IMG/VR virus record: IMGVR_UViG_3300023116_000212
Location: 1-30,906 of that record
Length of the DNA stretch: 30,906 bases
Direction: 5' to 3' (one strand)
Origin: a virus
Shown here: positions 29,053 through 30,906 of the stretch, piece by piece
Numbering within the stretch: the stretch's first letter is position 1
Layout of the letters: each line of letters begins with the position of its first letter
Program-made: the position numbers and the translations under genes
Notes under the pieces: generated by a model
What the model was told of the DNA's origin: nothing
Seen by the model: the letters and a program-made list of their open reading frames with translations, nothing else
Database searches by the model: none

Positions 29053-30565
29053 AGGACTTTTTCTGTATGACTCGGTAAGGTTTATCGTCCCATTCTTCAT
29101 CTTCGGGATCCATTGGGTGAGAAACTAAATAATTATCTCGTATGAGTTGCCACGCTTGAGTAGTCGTATCGACTAAGTCGTCGTGCTTTCCATAAGGAAA
29201 GGAAGCACATTCTTCAATCACATCATCGACCCACGCTTCCTTCGGTACCCAAATTAGTCCCGTTTCTAACATGGAAGCTACGACATGTGCTCTCGAAACT
29301 TTATCTCGATCTGGTGTAAATTCTTTCACAGGGATCCCTGCTCTTCGTAGATCTTGAAGTAAGCTTTGCCCTGATGCTCGTTTCTCGACTAAGACGACAT
29401 CGGGCTTCCAATCGAAAAATGATTGTTGAGCCTCTTTTCGTAGTTCAGGATACTCGACACGATTACGCCAAGCTTCAAGTAAAATTATACAAGCTTGATC
29501 TCTTCCTTCTTCGTCTATATGTGTAAAAACACCCCACGTTGTTCTCGCTGAATAGTCCGCAGACTCTTTCGCACTGAACGCAGTGTCCCACGATTGAATG
29601 ATCGTATGACATGCTGGGAATCTTTTTTTATCCCATACTTGCCACCAATCTCTTTTTAAGATTTGCCCTTGCTCTGCTGATGGCTTCTGCTGGTATAAAC
29701 TTTGCCAGACTCTTTCTCCGACTGTCGCTTGAATCTTTTTTAATTTTTCGAGAGGATAGGCTTCGGGCCATAGGGCATCCCCGTTATCGTTAATCGCAGG
29801 AAGATCTAAAACTTTCCACTGACCTGGTTCATTTTCTAAAACGAAACCGGCGAGATCTTCTTCGTGCCATCGTGTTTGAATGATGATTACTTTTCCGCCC
29901 GGCATTAATCGTGTGAAAGCAACCGACTTATACCACTCAATTAAATTCCTTCTTTGAACTTGAGATTCCGCATCTTCACGCCCTTTAATCGGATCATCAA
30001 TAATGAGTAAGTGAGCACCACGACCTGTAATCGCACCGCCCGCACCAACCGCTGAATACGTCCCACCTTGAACGGTGTGAAAACGTTTCGCTGAAGTAGA
30101 ATCATCTCGAAGTGTCGTGTTCGGAAAAACTTTAGTGAACTCTTCCGATTTCACGTGGTTACGCACCTTGCGTCCAAAATCATCAGCTAGTTCTTGAGCA
30201 TACGTAGATTGAATAACGAAATTTTTAGGATTCCTTCCAAGAAACCAAGCAGGGAACATTTCAGAACATAGCATAGACTTTCCGTGTCTTGGTGGCATAA
30301 AGATCGCTAGACGATCAAATTCATCTCGCTCTAACGCTTCTAAATTTTTAGCGATTAATTGTATATGAGCAGGAGTATTATATCCGTTATACATATGCTG
30401 AGCAAACTTTAGTATCGAAGTTTGCGCTCCAGATACTTCCTGTTTTTCTTTCTGGCTCTTGATGACCAGGAACGCTTTTTCTCGAATCTCTTGAGGAGCG
30501 TTCTTATCTAAGATTATCTGTTCAGCTTTTTGTAGTATCTCTAAGTTCATAAAAGAAACTTTCAT
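29042..30565 (-). CDS. terL: Terminase large subunit
   Basis: A 507-residue packaging motor with ATPase and nuclease parts. With the start at 30565, Walker A is MPPRHGKSM (90-98) and Walker B is LLIIDDP with D190 and D191. Further landmarks are VIIIQTRWHEEDL, the nuclease acid D327 in SWDTAFSAKE, E394 in VLVEKRASGQ, and D462/D463 in YGKHDDLVD. All three nuclease acids and both ATPase motifs are present, so it should be active. An adjacent small terminase is not visible; the upstream gene is not an obvious one. Start choice is open: TTG at 30610, ATG at 30568, 30565 or 30550. AGG five bases before 30565 decides weakly. Confidence 0.95.
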   Translation of the reverse strand: MKVSFMNLEILQKAEQIILDKNAPQEIREKAFLVIKSQKEKQEVSGAQTSILKFAQHMYNGYNTPAHIQLIAKNLEALERDEFDRLAIFMPPRHGKSMLCSEMFPAWFLGRNPKNFVIQSTYAQELADDFGRKVRNHVKSEEFTKVFPNTTLRDDSTSAKRFHTVQGGTYSAVGAGGAITGRGAHLLIIDDPIKGREDAESQVQRRNLIEWYKSVAFTRLMPGGKVIIIQTRWHEEDLAGFVLENEPGQWKVLDLPAINDNGDALWPEAYPLEKLKKIQATVGERVWQSLYQQKPSAEQGQILKRDWWQVWDKKRFPACHTIIQSWDTAFSAKESADYSARTTWGVFTHIDEEGRDQACIILLEAWRNRVEYPELRKEAQQSFFDWKPDVVLVEKRASGQSLLQDLRRAGIPVKEFTPDRDKVSRAHVVASMLETGLIWVPKEAWVDDVIEECASFPYGKHDDLVDTTTQAWQLIRDNYLVSHPMDPEDEEWDDKPYRVIQKKSFYS

Positions 30566-30906
30566 CATCGCCTGCGACCCATTTAGAATGATGCTCGACA
30601 CTATATTCAATAGTCGAAACTTTATAGTCAGGGAACATCATTTTTTTGGGAGACAAACTTTTATCGTAAAATATAACTCGGTTATTTGGTTGCGCCGCAT
30701 AGTGGCCGTTATCTAGTTCTAGAATATTAAACGACTTATGTTGGCTCGGGACTTCGGAATATCCGACATCAGGAATATTGGGATCAGGGTGAGCAGAATC
30801 TATCGTGAACAAATAAGTTCCGTAGTGCCAATTTTTACTTGGGGATAAATACTTGCAACGCCCTGTCCCGGGATTACATTTCTGGATTACAGCTACATGA
30901 TAACTA
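30522..30906 (-). CDS. Gene upstream of terminase, 5' end outside the window
   Basis: The frame is open from the window edge to the stop at 30522, giving at least 127 residues. The visible part includes QKCNPGTGRCKYLSPSKNWH, YGTYLFTIDSAHPDPNI, then EVPSQHKSFNILELDNGHYA and AQPNNRVIFYDKSL. A TTG at 30812 could be read as a start, but the frame continues upstream with sensible sequence, so it is internal. I recall very similar phrases (HKxxNxLxLDNGxFAAQPNNRV) from proteins encoded before terminase in marine phages; their function is unknown to me. It overlaps terminase in another frame. Confidence 0.75.
   Translation of the reverse strand, partial: SYHVAVIQKCNPGTGRCKYLSPSKNWHYGTYLFTIDSAHPDPNIPDVGYSEVPSQHKSFNILELDNGHYAAQPNNRVIFYDKSLSPKKMMFPDYKVSTIEYSVEHHSKWVAGDDESFFYELRDTTKS

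Noticed and set aside
30522-30812. Complete 96-residue gene starting at TTG 30812
   Set aside because: The frame continues upstream without a stop to the window edge with protein-like sequence, so the TTG is an internal leucine codon.
1-30906. tRNA genes, integrase, attachment site, insertion sequence
   Set aside because: No cloverleaf-sized gap, no recombinase or transposase motifs and no terminal repeats were seen; the largest gap is about 74 bases.

Overview
This window is a stretch of a tailed double-stranded DNA phage genome, or a metagenomic phage contig. It holds the packaging, capsid, tail and lysis modules. Every supported gene reads on the minus strand, so transcription runs from base 30906 towards base 1. 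The DNA is AT-rich and genes are packed with 1-14 base overlaps. The gene set (P22/SU10-like adaptors, a gp10/nozzle-like protein, no tape measure, sheath or baseplate) points to a short-tailed podovirus-type virion. The low GC and the protein styles resemble marine phages of SAR11 or other alphaproteobacteria; the host assignment is an inference.

In order of transcription: a gene cut by the right edge (30522-30906) and the large terminase (to 29042); a string of very small proteins, many lysine-rich and one with an EF-hand loop (26576-29018); the portal (24268-26586); two small proteins and a GroES-like co-chaperonin (23535-23912); the scaffold (22555-23493); a conserved head-region protein, a probable decoration protein and the major capsid protein (20591-21499); then a second surface-type protein and a clear intrinsic terminator (20012-20034).

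After the terminator come head-tail connector genes, with a GT-A glycosyltransferase between two adaptor-like genes (16804-19273). Next are fibre/adhesin genes: a LamG-domain protein in a repeat array (14789-16372) and a glycine-rich fibre (13439-14779). Five consecutive oxygenase-like genes follow, carrying six double-stranded beta-helix domains (9728-13100). The window ends with a gp10/nozzle-like protein, a GNAT acetyltransferase, three large probable internal or ejection proteins, a PD-(D/E)XK nuclease-like protein, a T4-type lysozyme and a holin. A further gene starts at base 22 and leaves the window.

The most unusual part is the oxygenase cassette. It is flanked by two of the larger non-coding gaps in the window and is visibly more AT-rich than the capsid genes, at least in its distal part. 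It may have its own promoter. Its metal-ligand motifs differ from domain to domain (HxD, HxE, HxH). The adjacent fibre has eight X-Pro-Gly sites in its last 120 residues. With the nearby glycosyltransferase and acetyltransferase this suggests, but does not prove, a phage-encoded system that modifies proteins or glycans at the virion tail or host surface. Upstream of the first oxygenase gene, a hairpin covers the ribosome binding site and a candidate promoter would start transcription inside the hairpin loop, an arrangement like the one known for T4 gene e. No gene-free stretch exceeds 300 bases. No tRNA, CRISPR array, integrase or insertion sequence was seen.
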